From positions 124,001 to 188,000 of the forward strand of contig JPHH03000031.1 of assembly GCA_000750105.3 (NCBI GenBank): a stretch of DNA of 64,000 nucleotides, written 5' to 3'. The notes under the pieces were generated by a model, which was not told the DNA's origin, ran no database searches, and was given only the letters and a program-made list of their open reading frames with translations. This stretch comes from Tolypocladium sp. Sup5 PDA-1 (taxonomy: Eukaryota > Ascomycota > Sordariomycetes > Hypocreales > Ophiocordycipitaceae). Shown one piece after another: positions 9,971-21,857 of the stretch (the first letter of the stretch is position 1; every line of letters begins with the position of its first letter). The position numbers were made by a program, and so were the translations under genes.

Positions 9971-12900
9971 ATGTCTAAAGCGGCGGCTTCTCCGGCCGCT
10001 GCGCCGAGGCCGATGGACAGAGGCATCCCCGTTGGGCTCAACGAAGCTGCGCTCGACTCGCCGACATTCCGCGCCTCGGCCGCCCACTTTACCGATCAGA
10101 TCGATGCCCTGGAGAAGTGGCTCAACGGATACGTGTCGTCGACGTCGAAGCTGGTCCACGATATACTCGCGCTCGAGGAGACGGTCAACACCTATCTCGC
10201 AAAGACCATCCCATCCGCCGCCGATGGCATCATCGAGAACGACTACACGTTCCTCGCGCTCAAAAGGGTCGGCGATGGGCAGCGAGAATGCTGGATGCAG
10301 ACCCTGAGTAGCATGAAGAAGATGGATGGTCTCGTCATCGAGCCGATCCGGTCGTTCCTGGGAGGTGACATGCGAAACTTCAAGGAGATCCGGCGCATAC
10401 TGGAGCAAACGCAAAGGGCGTACGACTCGACGCTGGCACGCTACGTTAGCCAATCGAAGACCAAAGAGCCGTCTGCGCTCCGCGAAGACGCCTTCTCCGT
10501 GTACGAGAATCGAAAGGCCTACATACAAGCGTCCATGGACTACTGCCAGCTCGCACCACAGCTGCGCTTCACCGTGGACAAGCTCCTTGTCAAGGTGTGC
10601 AACGAGATTTGGAATGAGATGAGGCGGTCACGCGATGCGTCGACAAATGCGACTCGATGGACACGAGAAATGGACCGGGTGCGAGGCTGGGCAAAGGAGA
10701 TGGAGCTTTCAGAGGGCGTTTTCAGACGCGAGCTGCAAATTGCGAGAAGGGAGCTCGGCGAGGCCACTTTTGAGGAGTTCAAGCCGTCCCGCGAGCTCGA
10801 AGACTACAGCACATCGACCGTGCCGTTCTTGGGTTCTCGCGGGCCCCTTAATATGCGCGTCAAGGATGAGAGCGCCGTCATTTCAGGGAAGCAAGGATGG
10901 TTGTTCTTGCGGATGGTGTCCGGCAAACCAGTCAGATACAGCTGGGTCCGCAGATGGTACTACTGCCGCGATGGCGTGTTTGGCTGGCTTGTCCCGGGAC
11001 CGCAGGGTGTTTTGCAAGGCGACGAGATCGGCGTCCTGCTCTGCAATGCAAAGCCGGCCGTGGGCGAGGAGAGGCGCTTCTGCTTCGAGGTCAAGACCAA
11101 GAACCAAACCATGATGCTGCAAACCGAGACGCAGAAGGAGCTTATGGAGTGGCTAGAGGTTTTCGAGGTGACCAAGAAGAAGGCCTTCGAGACCAGCGTG
11201 GGCCGCGAGTCCAGCTCCCGACAGGGCGGCGTTGACCCTGCCTTTTTAATTTCACCACCAAGTGCTCCAGAGTTCTCCGCCAAGGCAGTCGACAGCCATA
11301 TTAGCGCTGCTGATGATGTCGGCCCCGGCTTTGAGCGATCTGCGACCCTCGCCGTTCCTGGCCAAGACGGGCATCTAGGTGTGAGGCAGACCGTCGACGT
11401 AAATGGCCGGCGATCTTTCACTGCACTGGGAAGAGACCTGGCAACGCGCGAAGATGGCGAGAGTGGGCGAGAGCATGCCGCGAGAATCATACAGAAACTC
11501 GACCTCCACCGCAAGACGACGTTCGGCGCCGGTGTCGAGCCGGGTCCTGCGACCGCTGGGAACACCAATGCTGGTGGCATTGCCAGCCTGATATCGGCGA
11601 GCCACAATCTGCTGCCCGTCAACCCCTCCAACTTGTCGCAGAATGCGCCGAAGCATACAGTGGGCTTTATGCCTTCTCTTGACAGCGCCCCTGGCTCCCT
11701 TGCTCCGCTGACACTGGCGAGGCCTCCGTCCATGACGACCCTGAGCCGCACTGCGGTTGTCGTTACGGGGGAGCGCAGCTCGATCGCCAACAGCCGGAAG
11801 CTACCAACGTCGATAGTTGCCAATTACTGGGGCAGCAACGTCTGGTCCACCATCAACACACCAGAGCAGCCAGTGCTGCCCCGGCTTGACGAGGACGACC
11901 CTATCGGAGTCGTTGTGCACGAGAGCAGAGCAGCAGAGAATCAGGCCGACAGACCGCTGCCTTTCAACTACCCCGCGGAACTGAGGGTGCAGAATGCGCA
12001 GTTTCGACTCTTGTTCCCGAATGCGCCGCCGGGGGAGAAGCTGGTGCTTGTATTCAGGGCGGCGTGGTCGAGCTCGAAGGAACGCGACTCGCCCAACGAA
12101 ACGCTGGCTGGCGATGGCCGAATCTACGTCACGCCGGACAACATGTACTTTTACAGCCAGCAGATGGGGTTGGTGACGGCGTACAGCATTCATCTGGACA
12201 TCATCACCGAGGTGACATCCGCCGCGGGCAGAGACTGCGACTTTGTCTTTTTGCACCTGGGCCAGGATACAAATGAGACGGGATACACTCGGATCACCAT
12301 CAAGGTGTTCCTGGATGATCTCAACCTACTCCACACTCGCCTCAACCTCTTGGTGGACAACCTACAGGCGGAGGAGCCCATGGACACCGGGGACATCATC
12401 TCGTCCCTGATCAGCATTGAGCGGGATGGCTTTGACAAGCCAAGCCCCAGCGCTGAGAGTTGGGAAGAAGTGTCGTCAAACACCCCCGTAGATGATGGAA
12501 CCTCGTCTGGCAGACCGGCGGCGCGGCACCACCACCTCCATCACCACCATGCGCACCTACTGCCTTCCAGGTCTTTCCAAGGACTGCCACCCAAGCTGCA
12601 TCTCCCTACACATCCTGTCGTGTACGAGCCGGAGGGCATGACAGAGATGGCTGCTGACAGACACTTCGAGATCAGTGCCAAGGCATGCTTTCATGTTCTC
12701 TTCGGAGACAAGAGCTTCGTCTTCCCCAAGCTGTACTTTGAGCACCGAGCACAGCAAATTGCCCAGGGTCCCTGGGTGCTTGTCGACCAGGGGAGAATGC
12801 GCCGCGATTTCCACTTCCAGGTCGACTACGTGGACATGCTGGGCCGATCGAAGTCGGACAACATCAACGACCATCAGACAATCGACGTCTACAGCGACCA

Positions 12901-14059
12901 CGTTACGTACGTGGTTACGCACATCAAAACGGCGTGGCACCTGCCACACTCGCGAAGCTTCAAGCTGGTGACCAAGATTGTCATAACACACGTCGCCAAG
13001 TCCAAGTGCAAGCTTGCCGTGTACATCCGGATCGACTGGTCAAAGGCACCGGCCCTGTCAAAGAACCTGGTGGAGCGGCAGGCGCTGCACGACGCGGCCA
13101 ACGACGCGGAGGAGCTGGCCGAAATGGCCACTGATCAAGTCCGGAAGCTGGGCCCACGCAGTCGCACCAACAGGGCGATACAGGTTTACGGCCACGTTGG
13201 CCAGCAGACGCAGGTTGTGGTATTCTCCCCAGCCGCGACAGAGTCGAGCAAGAAGCAAGCCATCAAGCCGCGGACCCTGACTGCCATGCTGCTGGAGACG
13301 GCGAGATCGTTTGCAGAGAGCGCCGTCTCGTCTCTCATAATGTGGGCCTTTGCCGCTCTGAAGAAGCTGTTCGGTGTCATCTCAGCGCAGCGGTTGATAT
13401 TAGCGCTGCTCGGGTTCAGTGCTCTGACGAACTTGTTGCTGACATCAACCGAGTCGTCGACATGGTGGAGAGAGCGCCGCGCGGCGAGATTCATGCAGAG
13501 GATGGGGGTCGCGCCCAACCCGATGATGAGCAAGGCCATCTACATTGCAGACCTGGACGAGGCGTCTGGAGCGACAGGCAACGAACTATCGTTCCCGGTG
13601 AACAGTACGTGCTTCAGCACCTACAGGGGGCTGCTCGACGCGACAGACGTGGATGCTCCGTGGGAAGATGCCGGGGCGGGCCTGACATCACCCTCAAGTC
13701 GCGCGACAGCACGCCGACTGCGGCGAACACGACAGCGCCTGGGCTCGTACCGACACGACCTGCTGGTGGCCATGCGCGTCGTCAACAGCATCGAGCGCGA
13801 GATGCTGCAGTCTGAGTGGGAGAACTGGCTCATCAACGAGAAGTCCCTCTGCGACGACCTCGACTCGCTGCTTCGCGCCGGCGACGGCAAAGGCGCAGAC
13901 AGGGGCCAGCCGTCGGGGGAGTCTTCGGCGCAGAAGGTGCTGGGCTCGATGAAGAAGGACAGGAAGAAGGCGCTCGAGGAATGGAGGGACAGCTACTGCG
14001 GGAGCTGCCGAAAGGACCTCGGGGCGATAATGGGGGAGAGGAAGGTGAACCACGTGTAA
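9971..14059 (+). CDS. sip3: Lam1/Lam3 (Ysp1/Sip3)-type BAR-PH-GRAM-VASt membrane protein
   Basis: Single exon, 1362 residues, starting MSKAAASPAAAPRPMDRG. Domains in order: a helical BAR-like region (about 20-250); a PH domain (about 300-405, GKQGWLFLRM ... RRWYYCRDGVFGWL); a linker with low-complexity segments; a GRAM-like domain (about 675-800, QFRLLFPNAPPGEKLVLVF); a VASt/StART-like domain (about 877-1090, with EMAADRHFEISAKACFHVLF and DYVDMLGRSKSD); and a hydrophobic segment (about 1143-1160, LILALLGFSALTNLLL). This is the architecture of the yeast Lam1/Ysp1 and Lam3/Sip3 branch of ER proteins, which sit at ER-plasma membrane contacts and move sterols. A histidine-rich run (HHHLHHHHAH) lies just before the VASt domain. 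The ATG was chosen because recognisable protein begins there and the upstream extension is Cys/Arg-rich leader translation. A 4-kb gene without introns stands out among its neighbours. Confidence 0.9.
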   Translation: MSKAAASPAAAPRPMDRGIPVGLNEAALDSPTFRASAAHFTDQIDALEKWLNGYVSSTSKLVHDILALEETVNTYLAKTIPSAADGIIENDYTFLALKRVGDGQRECWMQTLSSMKKMDGLVIEPIRSFLGGDMRNFKEIRRILEQTQRAYDSTLARYVSQSKTKEPSALREDAFSVYENRKAYIQASMDYCQLAPQLRFTVDKLLVKVCNEIWNEMRRSRDASTNATRWTREMDRVRGWAKEMELSEGVFRRELQIARRELGEATFEEFKPSRELEDYSTSTVPFLGSRGPLNMRVKDESAVISGKQGWLFLRMVSGKPVRYSWVRRWYYCRDGVFGWLVPGPQGVLQGDEIGVLLCNAKPAVGEERRFCFEVKTKNQTMMLQTETQKELMEWLEVFEVTKKKAFETSVGRESSSRQGGVDPAFLISPPSAPEFSAKAVDSHISAADDVGPGFERSATLAVPGQDGHLGVRQTVDVNGRRSFTALGRDLATREDGESGREHAARIIQKLDLHRKTTFGAGVEPGPATAGNTNAGGIASLISASHNLLPVNPSNLSQNAPKHTVGFMPSLDSAPGSLAPLTLARPPSMTTLSRTAVVVTGERSSIANSRKLPTSIVANYWGSNVWSTINTPEQPVLPRLDEDDPIGVVVHESRAAENQADRPLPFNYPAELRVQNAQFRLLFPNAPPGEKLVLVFRAAWSSSKERDSPNETLAGDGRIYVTPDNMYFYSQQMGLVTAYSIHLDIITEVTSAAGRDCDFVFLHLGQDTNETGYTRITIKVFLDDLNLLHTRLNLLVDNLQAEEPMDTGDIISSLISIERDGFDKPSPSAESWEEVSSNTPVDDGTSSGRPAARHHHLHHHHAHLLPSRSFQGLPPKLHLPTHPVVYEPEGMTEMAADRHFEISAKACFHVLFGDKSFVFPKLYFEHRAQQIAQGPWVLVDQGRMRRDFHFQVDYVDMLGRSKSDNINDHQTIDVYSDHVTYVVTHIKTAWHLPHSRSFKLVTKIVITHVAKSKCKLAVYIRIDWSKAPALSKNLVERQALHDAANDAEELAEMATDQVRKLGPRSRTNRAIQVYGHVGQQTQVVVFSPAATESSKKQAIKPRTLTAMLLETARSFAESAVSSLIMWAFAALKKLFGVISAQRLILALLGFSALTNLLLTSTESSTWWRERRAARFMQRMGVAPNPMMSKAIYIADLDEASGATGNELSFPVNSTCFSTYRGLLDATDVDAPWEDAGAGLTSPSSRATARRLRRTRQRLGSYRHDLLVAMRVVNSIEREMLQSEWENWLINEKSLCDDLDSLLRAGDGKGADRGQPSGESSAQKVLGSMKKDRKKALEEWRDSYCGSCRKDLGAIMGERKVNHV

Positions 14060-14748
14060 GAGTGCGTCTAGCATCAGGCAGAGCGAGGCGCTGTGCCATT
14101 TGTTGTGTCTGTTCGATACCAGGTGCATTGGATATGCCAGTACGAATAGCAAGGCCAAATATGACTTTGGAACATGGACTGGGGTCTCTTGACGGCGGAT
14201 CTTGTTGGCTGCTGGCGTTGCGCATTGCCCGTGTTCGTGTACGTCGTAGAACCCGCTACCCTATACGAAGCATGAAGCACGGAGTATGTTACTCAATTCG
14301 ATGCCCTCAAAGAGACGGTTGGGCCTCTAAACCCATCATTGAAATCACATACCACCTGTGAAAAGCCTAACTTTGTAGACAATCCCGATCGGTTCACCTG
14401 GGGTCCGGAGAGTCCGATCAAGTGCCGACCAGGATCTAGCTGTTATTAACAGCTGACTAAACCTGCTGTGTGCCTGTGGGTGACGTCAAAGGAGCAGCGC
14501 GCACCCGCGAGATCCGCGGCTGTCACACCACACCAACACCCCCCATGCATCTGTCCCTGTTTTCGAGGACCTTCTTCTTATAAATCGTGATTGCTGCCCT
14601 CGCTGCGTCATGGCTATGTGAAGACTCGATATAGGCCAGGCCCTATCCCCGCCTCCCGACGTTGCCTCGATTCCCTGCAAAAGGCATGCTGCTGCGGGGT
14701 TGAACCGTCTATCGTTTCGCCGTTGCGATACCTACCCGTTGAGCGGCC
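14060..14748. other. Spacer and promoter of the DUF3074 gene
   Basis: About 690 bases. A TATAAA at 14579-14584, roughly 170 bp before the next start codon, is a candidate TATA box. A partial copy of the dispersed motif (CACGGAGTA) lies near 14278. Nothing else was recognised. Confidence 0.5.
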
Positions 14749-16760
14749 ATGGCGAGCCACCACGAGCCGTTGAAGGCGCTGGGTCCAATCGACTGGGCCG
14801 ACGTACCGCAGGACGGCCTCGAGACGTTCTTGGGCGGCGTCTTCGCAGAGGCACAGATTATAGTCGAGTCGATCCCGTCGCCGACGACACCATCCGCCAA
14901 AGCCACGCCCACGGGGCGCGCACGCGCACAGACGGACTCGGCCGTCGTCTACGCAGACCTCGAGAAGTCGCTGTCGCTGCCGAGCAGCCCGTCGTCTGCC
15001 GGCGCGGCCGGCCAGCTGCGCAAGGAGTGGAAGGAGGTCAAGGTCAGCCCGGGGAGCAACCCGCTGGGCATCAGCGTCTACAAGCTCGCCGGCAAGGACG
15101 GCAAGGGCGCGTGGTTTGCCCGGCGCAGCGTCCACGAGGGGCTGGCGTTTGACCGGTGGAAGGACGGGCTGGAGAGGGAGTTTGCCGAGACGATGAAGGT
15201 CCAGGGGTCGCCCGGCAGCGGCAACATCAGGGGCATCGGGGCCGATAGAAATGTCGAGCACAGGGTCGTGGAGACGGCCGGGCACCTCAATGGTTCGTTG
15301 CTGCTCTCTCGGACCATGGGGAAACACGGAAGTGCTAACACCCCCTGACAGTATTCCAGCTCTCCGCGCAGTTCCCCGGTCCCACGTCCCCGCGCGACTT
15401 CATCACCCTACTCCTGACCTGCGACTTCGCCAGCAAACAGTCGGACCAACCGCACCCCCTGCGGCAATACATGGTCGTTTCAAAACCATGTACGCACCCG
15501 GAATGCCCGCCCCGAAATGGCATCATACGCGGTCAGTACGAATCGGTGGAGATTATCAGAGAGATCCCCAGTGAAAGCCCGGCCCACAAGCGGTCATTCT
15601 CCTATGCGGACCTGGCGCTGGACGACAACAGGAGAGCGAGCGCCACGAAGCCTTCAGACGAAGCTCCTCGAGCCGTCGAGTGGCTCATGGTGACTAGGAG
15701 CGACCCGGGCGGCAGCGTCCCGCGGTTCATGATCGAAAAGGGGACGCCGCCAGGTATCGTTGGCGATGCTGGAAAGTTCCTCAACTGGGTCACTTCCACG
15801 ACTGCAGTGGATTCTTCAGTTCCTGCGCATGATAGATCCAACACAAATGGGAATATCAAGGAACCAGAAAACAGTCGTGGTGTAGCGGGTGCGAAGAAGA
15901 CACCGAACAATGACAGCGGCCAAAACCCAGAAGCGGGAGACGATGAAGGAATCCCCAGTAGCAACGGGCTTTACGGCATCATAACCGGCGCCTTTGGAGC
16001 CGCCACGTCCGTGGCTTACGGCCTGCGCCAGCAGTTTAGCAGCCCTCTCGGCTTCAGCAGCAGTCAAGACAGCCTTTCAGAGACTGAGGTCAATCCAAAA
16101 GAGGAAGACAACGACGACGACGAGGGCTCCGATAGCGACGCATCCTCCACACTCAGCTTCGCGTCAGCTCCGGAAAAGTCCGTTACCGAGGACAAGGGTT
16201 TGGACAGCATCACCGGGAGTAACTCCGACGGCTCCCGATCACAACCCAAACAACCCGCCGACAAGGAGCTGCAAAAGCTCATCGAGCGGCGTCGAAGACT
16301 CGACGAAAACTACTCCAAGATGCAGGAACGCCTTGAATCCAAGCGCTACGGTGAGAAGGAAAAGGACGCCGCGGCGATGGCCAAGGTCCGCGAGAAGCAC
16401 GACAAGGAGCTCGCCAAGCAGGAGGCCAAGTACAAGCGCGAGATGAAGAAGCTCGAGGACAAGCGCGAGCAGGAGGAGCGCAAGGCCGAGGCGCGGCGCA
16501 GGAAGACGATTGAGCGCGAGGAGAAGGCGAACCTGACGCTGGAGCTCGACAGGGTCAAGGCCGAGAGGGACGTCGCTCTGAAGCGGATTGAGCTGCTGCA
16601 GGGCCAGGTCGGCGAGCTTCAGGCGCAGAATACGATGCTGGTGGCCAAGCTCGGCCGGATGGGAGGCATCAGCAGGGAAGACTCGTCCTCCTCACGGGAA
16701 CTGTCCATCAAGAGCAGTAGCAGACTCAGTAGCAGACTCGACAAGGCGACGGCAACCTAG
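14749..16760 (+). CDS. DUF3074 (START-like) protein with C-terminal coiled coil
   Basis: Exons 14749..15292 and 15352..16760, 650 residues. Residues about 90-290 carry the fungal DUF3074 signature: GAWFARRSVHEGLAFDRW, then across the intron VFQLSAQFPGPTSPRDFITLLL, KPCTHPECPPRNG and RGQYESVEIIREIP, ending near PGGSVPRFMIEKGTPPGI and KFLNWV. DUF3074 has a START/Bet v 1-like fold, so lipid binding is plausible but unproven. A glycine/alanine-rich hydrophobic patch (GIITGAFGAATSVAYGL) near residue 385 is followed by an acidic serine-rich linker and a long charged coiled coil (about 486-620). The 59-nt intron keeps frame (AAT G|TA TTC). Molecular function unknown. It shares orientation and a possible lipid theme with its upstream neighbour, which may be coincidence. 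Confidence 0.85.
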
Positions 16761-16912
16761 TTGGAAAAAGGAAGAGGGATGCAAAGGGGAGTTTTTTCTT
16801 TCTTTCATGTCCTGTACTTTACGGAAGCAACATAGCATTGGGAATGGCGGGGCGTTCACGGGGGGACAAGGCGAGAGAGAAGAAGCTGGCTGGTCCAATC
16901 GTACTGTCAAAT

Positions 16913-19900
16913 CTATTGTGCATGTTCTTCCCATGCCTCTGTGAGAAGCCTCGACACGTGAGTGTTGTGTGACCTGAGTGCCTCCCTGGTGCTGGCAATT
17001 GCTTCGCGCAACTCAGGGGTGGCACCCTGCTGCTTCGCCATGGCCACAGAGCCACGGACAAGGAGTGTGCAGATGGCAAATACCTGCGGGTTGGAAGCCC
17101 AGCCAAGGGGGCCATCCTCTCGCTCCGCCAGCTTACCCAACTGGACGATGCCGCCCTGAATCCAGCGACCCAACCTCACCAGCGTCTCATCGCCGCCATC
17201 CCATTTCAGGCTCTCGAACACGCCGACCCAGCGCTTCGTCTCGCGGACCTCGTCGATGAAGAGGTTCTGCTCCTCGACGACGAACAGCGAGTCGTCAAAC
17301 TCCAAGGCCTTGGCGAGCTCGTCCTCGGCGGGTTCCCAGGTGTTCGCGTCGAGGGCCTTGAGACCGTAGTGGCCAACCATGCGGCTGGCGACCTCAGCCT
17401 TGAAACTGGGACTGTTGCCGAAGTGCAACGCCAGCCAGCGCAGGAGGCAGTTGGCAGCCTCGAGGGGAACGAGCGCCACGCCGACAATGCTGTTCACCGC
17501 AGTGGAGCCAACGTCGCGGACTTCGTCATCGTCGTCGTTTAGGGCATCGTAGAGGGCGAGGAGCGCAGGCAGGTATTCTTTGGACGTGCAAGACGGTCCC
17601 TCCACGGCGAAGAACGAGCGGAGTGACCCGACAGCAGCGAAACGGGTATCAAGTGTCTAGCCGAAGTTAGAATGCTGTTCTACTGTATGGGTTGTGTTGC
17701 AGGACGATTCACATACCTTGTCTTCTAGGCCAGCATCAGCCATCATCCGCCCCCAGTTTTGAAGATCAACTGATGATGCTCCTGGAGATTTCCTCAGGGC
17801 AGCCACTACACACCCACTCGCACTGATGACAGCGTTGCACAGGGCCGGGTTCATGGGCCGTGAGGCCATTGCGGTCCACAGCTCCACGAGTGAACTCGTA
17901 GGCAGTGCGTTAACCTTGCCCTGGCGAAGGAGCTGGTCCATGAGTTCACCAAGGTTCTGCACCGCCACGATTTGAGCCTCGACAAGGCCCGTCTTCAGAT
18001 AGATGTCGATGTAAAATCCACACAACTGGATAAGAGTCTGCTCTGATGTGGAACTCATAGTCCACAGCTTCGGGAGCGTCTCAAGAGCGGTGACCAAGCT
18101 GTCGATGCCGACTTTCTGGTCCAAAAGAAGGGTTCTCAGACGCTCCACAGCACCACCCTCAGACGATGCGATGTACACATCGTGTATCGCCTTTTGGTTC
18201 CTCAAAAGCGCAGATCCCGTGCTTGCAGGCATCGTGACTTTGAATGGGGAGAGCGGCCTCGAGTTGGCCTTTTGGAATGCCCAAATGTGGTTGACGACTT
18301 CAAAGTAAGCGGCCGCAATTTCGGGGCAGTAGGGGAAGTCGGCATCTATTGAGCTTTGAGCGAGGAAGAGCGTGAGCTCAGGGATGTCGGCTGGCGTAGA
18401 ATTAGCGAGGTTCAGTAGTGCTTCAGCTTTACACATACCCATAAGACGATCCGCGGCTACTTCATGGAGTCTCTCAATTACAAACCTGAGTGTCAAGAGC
18501 ACTCCATGGACGTGGTTCTGACGATTGCTGGTCTGGGAAAGAAGTGCGTCTCGGAGTACGTCCTTGATAGTTTGAAGCCACCTCTCGTGCAGCAGACATG
18601 AACAGAGCGTTCTGGCCGCGAGCTCGCGAACATGCCACACGGGGCTTGACAAGTACACCGCAACGTCAACCTGAATCTCGTCGCGGAGCAGTTCAGGGGG
18701 GCCGGCGCGACGAATGATGTCTAGTGCCGGGAAAACGGACTCGGCTGCCGACACAGTCACTCCCGTTTGAGACAGCATCTGATGCCCGGATTTGAGGAGG
18801 TTGCTGAGAACGGGCGGAAGATTGGGGTACCGGTGATAGGCAATGCGATTGGCCTTGCCATCCCACCCAGCCTCGATCATGGCCTTGCTCTCCTGAGAGC
18901 CGAAGAGGCAGTCGATCAAGCTCCGCAGGAAGATCAAGCCGCAGTTGCGAATCGCCCACACCTCGGACCGGAGACCGCTGGCAGCCAGTTCGAGACACTG
19001 AGGCAGATACTTTTCCGATTTGTTCCCCATGGCCGTCAGCATTGAGTTTTTGAAGATGTCTTTGAGACAGTTGTATGCGTGAACCTGCGGAAGGTTGGAA
19101 CCGTCCGTCTCCGAAACTCGTGCTTCCTTGCTCGCGATGCTCATAAGCTTCTCTATCACGTCCTCAAACGAGGGATTAGACGCATTCGTAGACAGAATCC
19201 CGGTCATCATAGAAGGTATTCCGGCAGATCGTCGGGTCGTCGAGGCTTGAGAGGAGATGGAATTCATGGTGCCCTGATACCACATATCAAGCAATGATTC
19301 CCCCTGATCCAAGTGCTTGGTTTGCTGGCAGCAGGTCGCAAATGTCATTGCAACGGTTGTGAAAGCGCCTCGATGCCTCAAGCTTGAGAGTTGATTGAAG
19401 GTTAAGTTGCCGATTCTTTCAAACAAGTCCTGAGATGGGCTTATGAAACCCTCCCGTGATCGGTTGCGGATTGCAAGGACAATGGTTCGCATGAGATTAC
19501 TTGCACCTGCTGTCAGCACAACGACATCGAGAACATTTGAAGGTCAAAAGGCTCACCTGGACTCGTGGACAGCCCGGAAGCTGAAACTCAGAAGGTTCTT
19601 GGTGTCAAGACCTTCCAGCTCTTCAAGTTCTTGAGGCAGATGGCCCTCTGGTGAATCATCGCAGAGCACATCTCTCACGGCTTTCCACACCCGTTCGCAG
19701 CATGACACGAGCGTAGACTGTAGTTCCTGGATAGCCCCAATATCCGACTCGGAGATCTCGAGCTCCGAAGCTACTTGCCAGACATGGTTTAGCGAAGCAA
19801 AGTCGCCATGCAACGGTGCTCCAAGAACCGCACGGCCGAGGTCGCTTTCTGCGACTGAGGTCTTGCGTTCAAGTTCGCTGATCAGTTTTGAGAGGAGCGC

Positions 19901-21857
19901 GACTTGCTGCTGCCCTGAGCCCAGGAACCTGTACATGAGCTGCGACACCCTGGAGGCTCCATCGGAGTGGTCGGCTCTTGATGTCCTCCGCGCAAGTTCC
20001 TCAGCACGCCGCGATACGTCGGTGAGTGTCTCTGCCGTGCACCTGTCGGTTGCATGGCTGGTCAAAGCGAATCGGCGATATCTCTCGTCGGCATAGAACC
20101 TCTTCAAGGCTGACGCAGAGATGTCCCGCACGTCGTCGAAGGGGTCCATGAGCAGATCGAAGAGCGCTCGTGTCCACTTGTCGTCGAAGAGATCGAAAAA
20201 GAGCCGCTGATCATCTTCGGTTTCCCACGTCTTCGAGGACTCTCCTTCCAGGCGCGTGATAAGCATGACGGCCTTGAGGGATGCGATGTGTCTTTGGTAT
20301 GACGCTGTTGGGGTCAGTTCGCTGCATAGGAATCCAATGTACCATCGCAGAAAATCTTCGTGGTACTCAAGACAATGAGTCAACTGTGCTTCGGGAAGCA
20401 CAACCAAGTTCGAGCGATAGAGAATTGGCAGTGAGGCCGCAGCCAAATCTGGGTTGACTGGGGTCTGCGCCCCGGGAAGATTGGCCTTTTGAGCCTTTGC
20501 CCGTGCCCTCGGTATACTGCGCTTCAAGACGTGGATCGCACCCCGTACCCGTCTGAACATGTCCCGCACCTTGCCGGAAACTTCTACTCTAAACCTCGCA
20601 TCTGGATCAGCAAAGACGGTGGTTAGGTGCTTGCGAAGTAGCTCCAGCGCCGCATAAGAGTATGGTCTTGTGGTTGACGGAGAGGTCACAAGCAAAGACA
20701 GTGCCAAGGCTCGCACTTCACGAGATGGATGGGCCAAGACTTTTTCCAGAATCTTCTCATGGACCATGATTGAGGAGCATTCCTCAGCTTGCGCCTTGTC
20801 CTCGCCGAGACCTTGGGAGGAATCAGTACAAACCGTTACGGTTGGATAAGAGGAATAAGTACCTGGCTCTTCGACGAGACCGACCTTCTTCCCGGTCTCC
20901 AAAGCAGCAAGCTGCAGAAGGGCGGGCATGTCCATGTCCAGATTACTTGCTGTGGAGACGACCTTGTCCCCGTTCATCTTCCCCAGAAACCTCAGCCCTT
21001 CGGCTCGGTCAGCCTTGAACAGTGGCAAGAAGATATAGTTCTTGATAGACTCTAGAAGCGAGGGCTCCTCAGTTAAGAAGTCCAGAAGCCACTGATACCA
21101 TGTCTCCAAGCTTGGCGCGGTGGGCTTCGCGTAATCGGCACGTCTCCAGCCTTGGTATACGCAAACGATAAACCTGCCTGACGTTGGACAGACAACGTGT
21201 AATCGCATCCAATGGAAGAGGTCGACCATGAGCATTCTCCATACTTCGATGTCGTCGCTTTGAGCCAACTCTTGCCGGTGAGAGACATAGTTTGCGTGTA
21301 CGTCTTCAAGGGTAAAAACTCCTTTCGAGAGGAAGTGGTCGAGAGTCTTGATGGCCGACTTGGCAACTGGTTTCGCAGAACGACCAATTACTATTGAGAT
21401 GAGGGTATCGAGAAGACAAGCCTTGGTAGTTGACGCATCGTCCTTGTCTGGGTTTCTCTTGATGAACTGCACTACCAGATCCAGAACAAGTTTCATGGAC
21501 CGGTGGGGATCCGACTCGTTCCAGTCGATGAAAAAATTAAAGAGCTTAATAGTAACGTCTTGTGAAAAAGCCCAAGTCCGGAGCTCTTCCGACTTCGATT
21601 TTGACGATTGCTCCACGAGACCACAGAGCCTTACACAGGCCTGTCCCGAGACCGACTTGGGTTGCGCGGCTTCATTGATCAGCCGGTCAAAGAGAGCGCT
21701 TGCATGACTATCTATTCTTTAGCACAACGAACCTAAATGAACCTGCGATGACCACACACCTCTTTTGTGACCCTGGCGCTTGTGCTTCGAGCCATTTCAC
21801 TACCTGTACCGGATTGGCCAGCAGCTCAGAGACTTGCTGGAGAGGGTCGTTCTCCAT
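16913..21857 (-). CDS. trm732: Trm732/THADA family protein (DUF2428, HEAT-like)
   Basis: Minus strand, exons 21760..21857, 19557..21707, 17717..19499 and 16913..17656, 1591 residues. It is a long all-helical protein. The conserved THADA/Trm732 DUF2428 block straddles the exon 2/3 junction: LLSFSFRAVHES|SNLMRTIV, LSSLRHRGAF and SEVWAIRNCGLIFLRSLID. In yeast Trm732 partners the methyltransferase Trm7 for 2'-O-methylation of residue 32 in the tRNA anticodon loop. The exon 2/3 intron has a CTGAC branch point and an unusual CAAG acceptor; this choice avoids the in-frame stop that nearby CAG acceptors would give. A possible further in-frame intron near 20820-20870 (GTACTT...CAAG) was left as coding. 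Divergent from uL1 across a 376-bp promoter. Confidence 0.9.

Noticed and set aside
20820..20875. Possible extra in-frame intron in Trm732 (GTACTT...CAAG)
   Set aside because: Weak donor and acceptor; the frame is open through it, so it was left as coding, but transcript data could change this.
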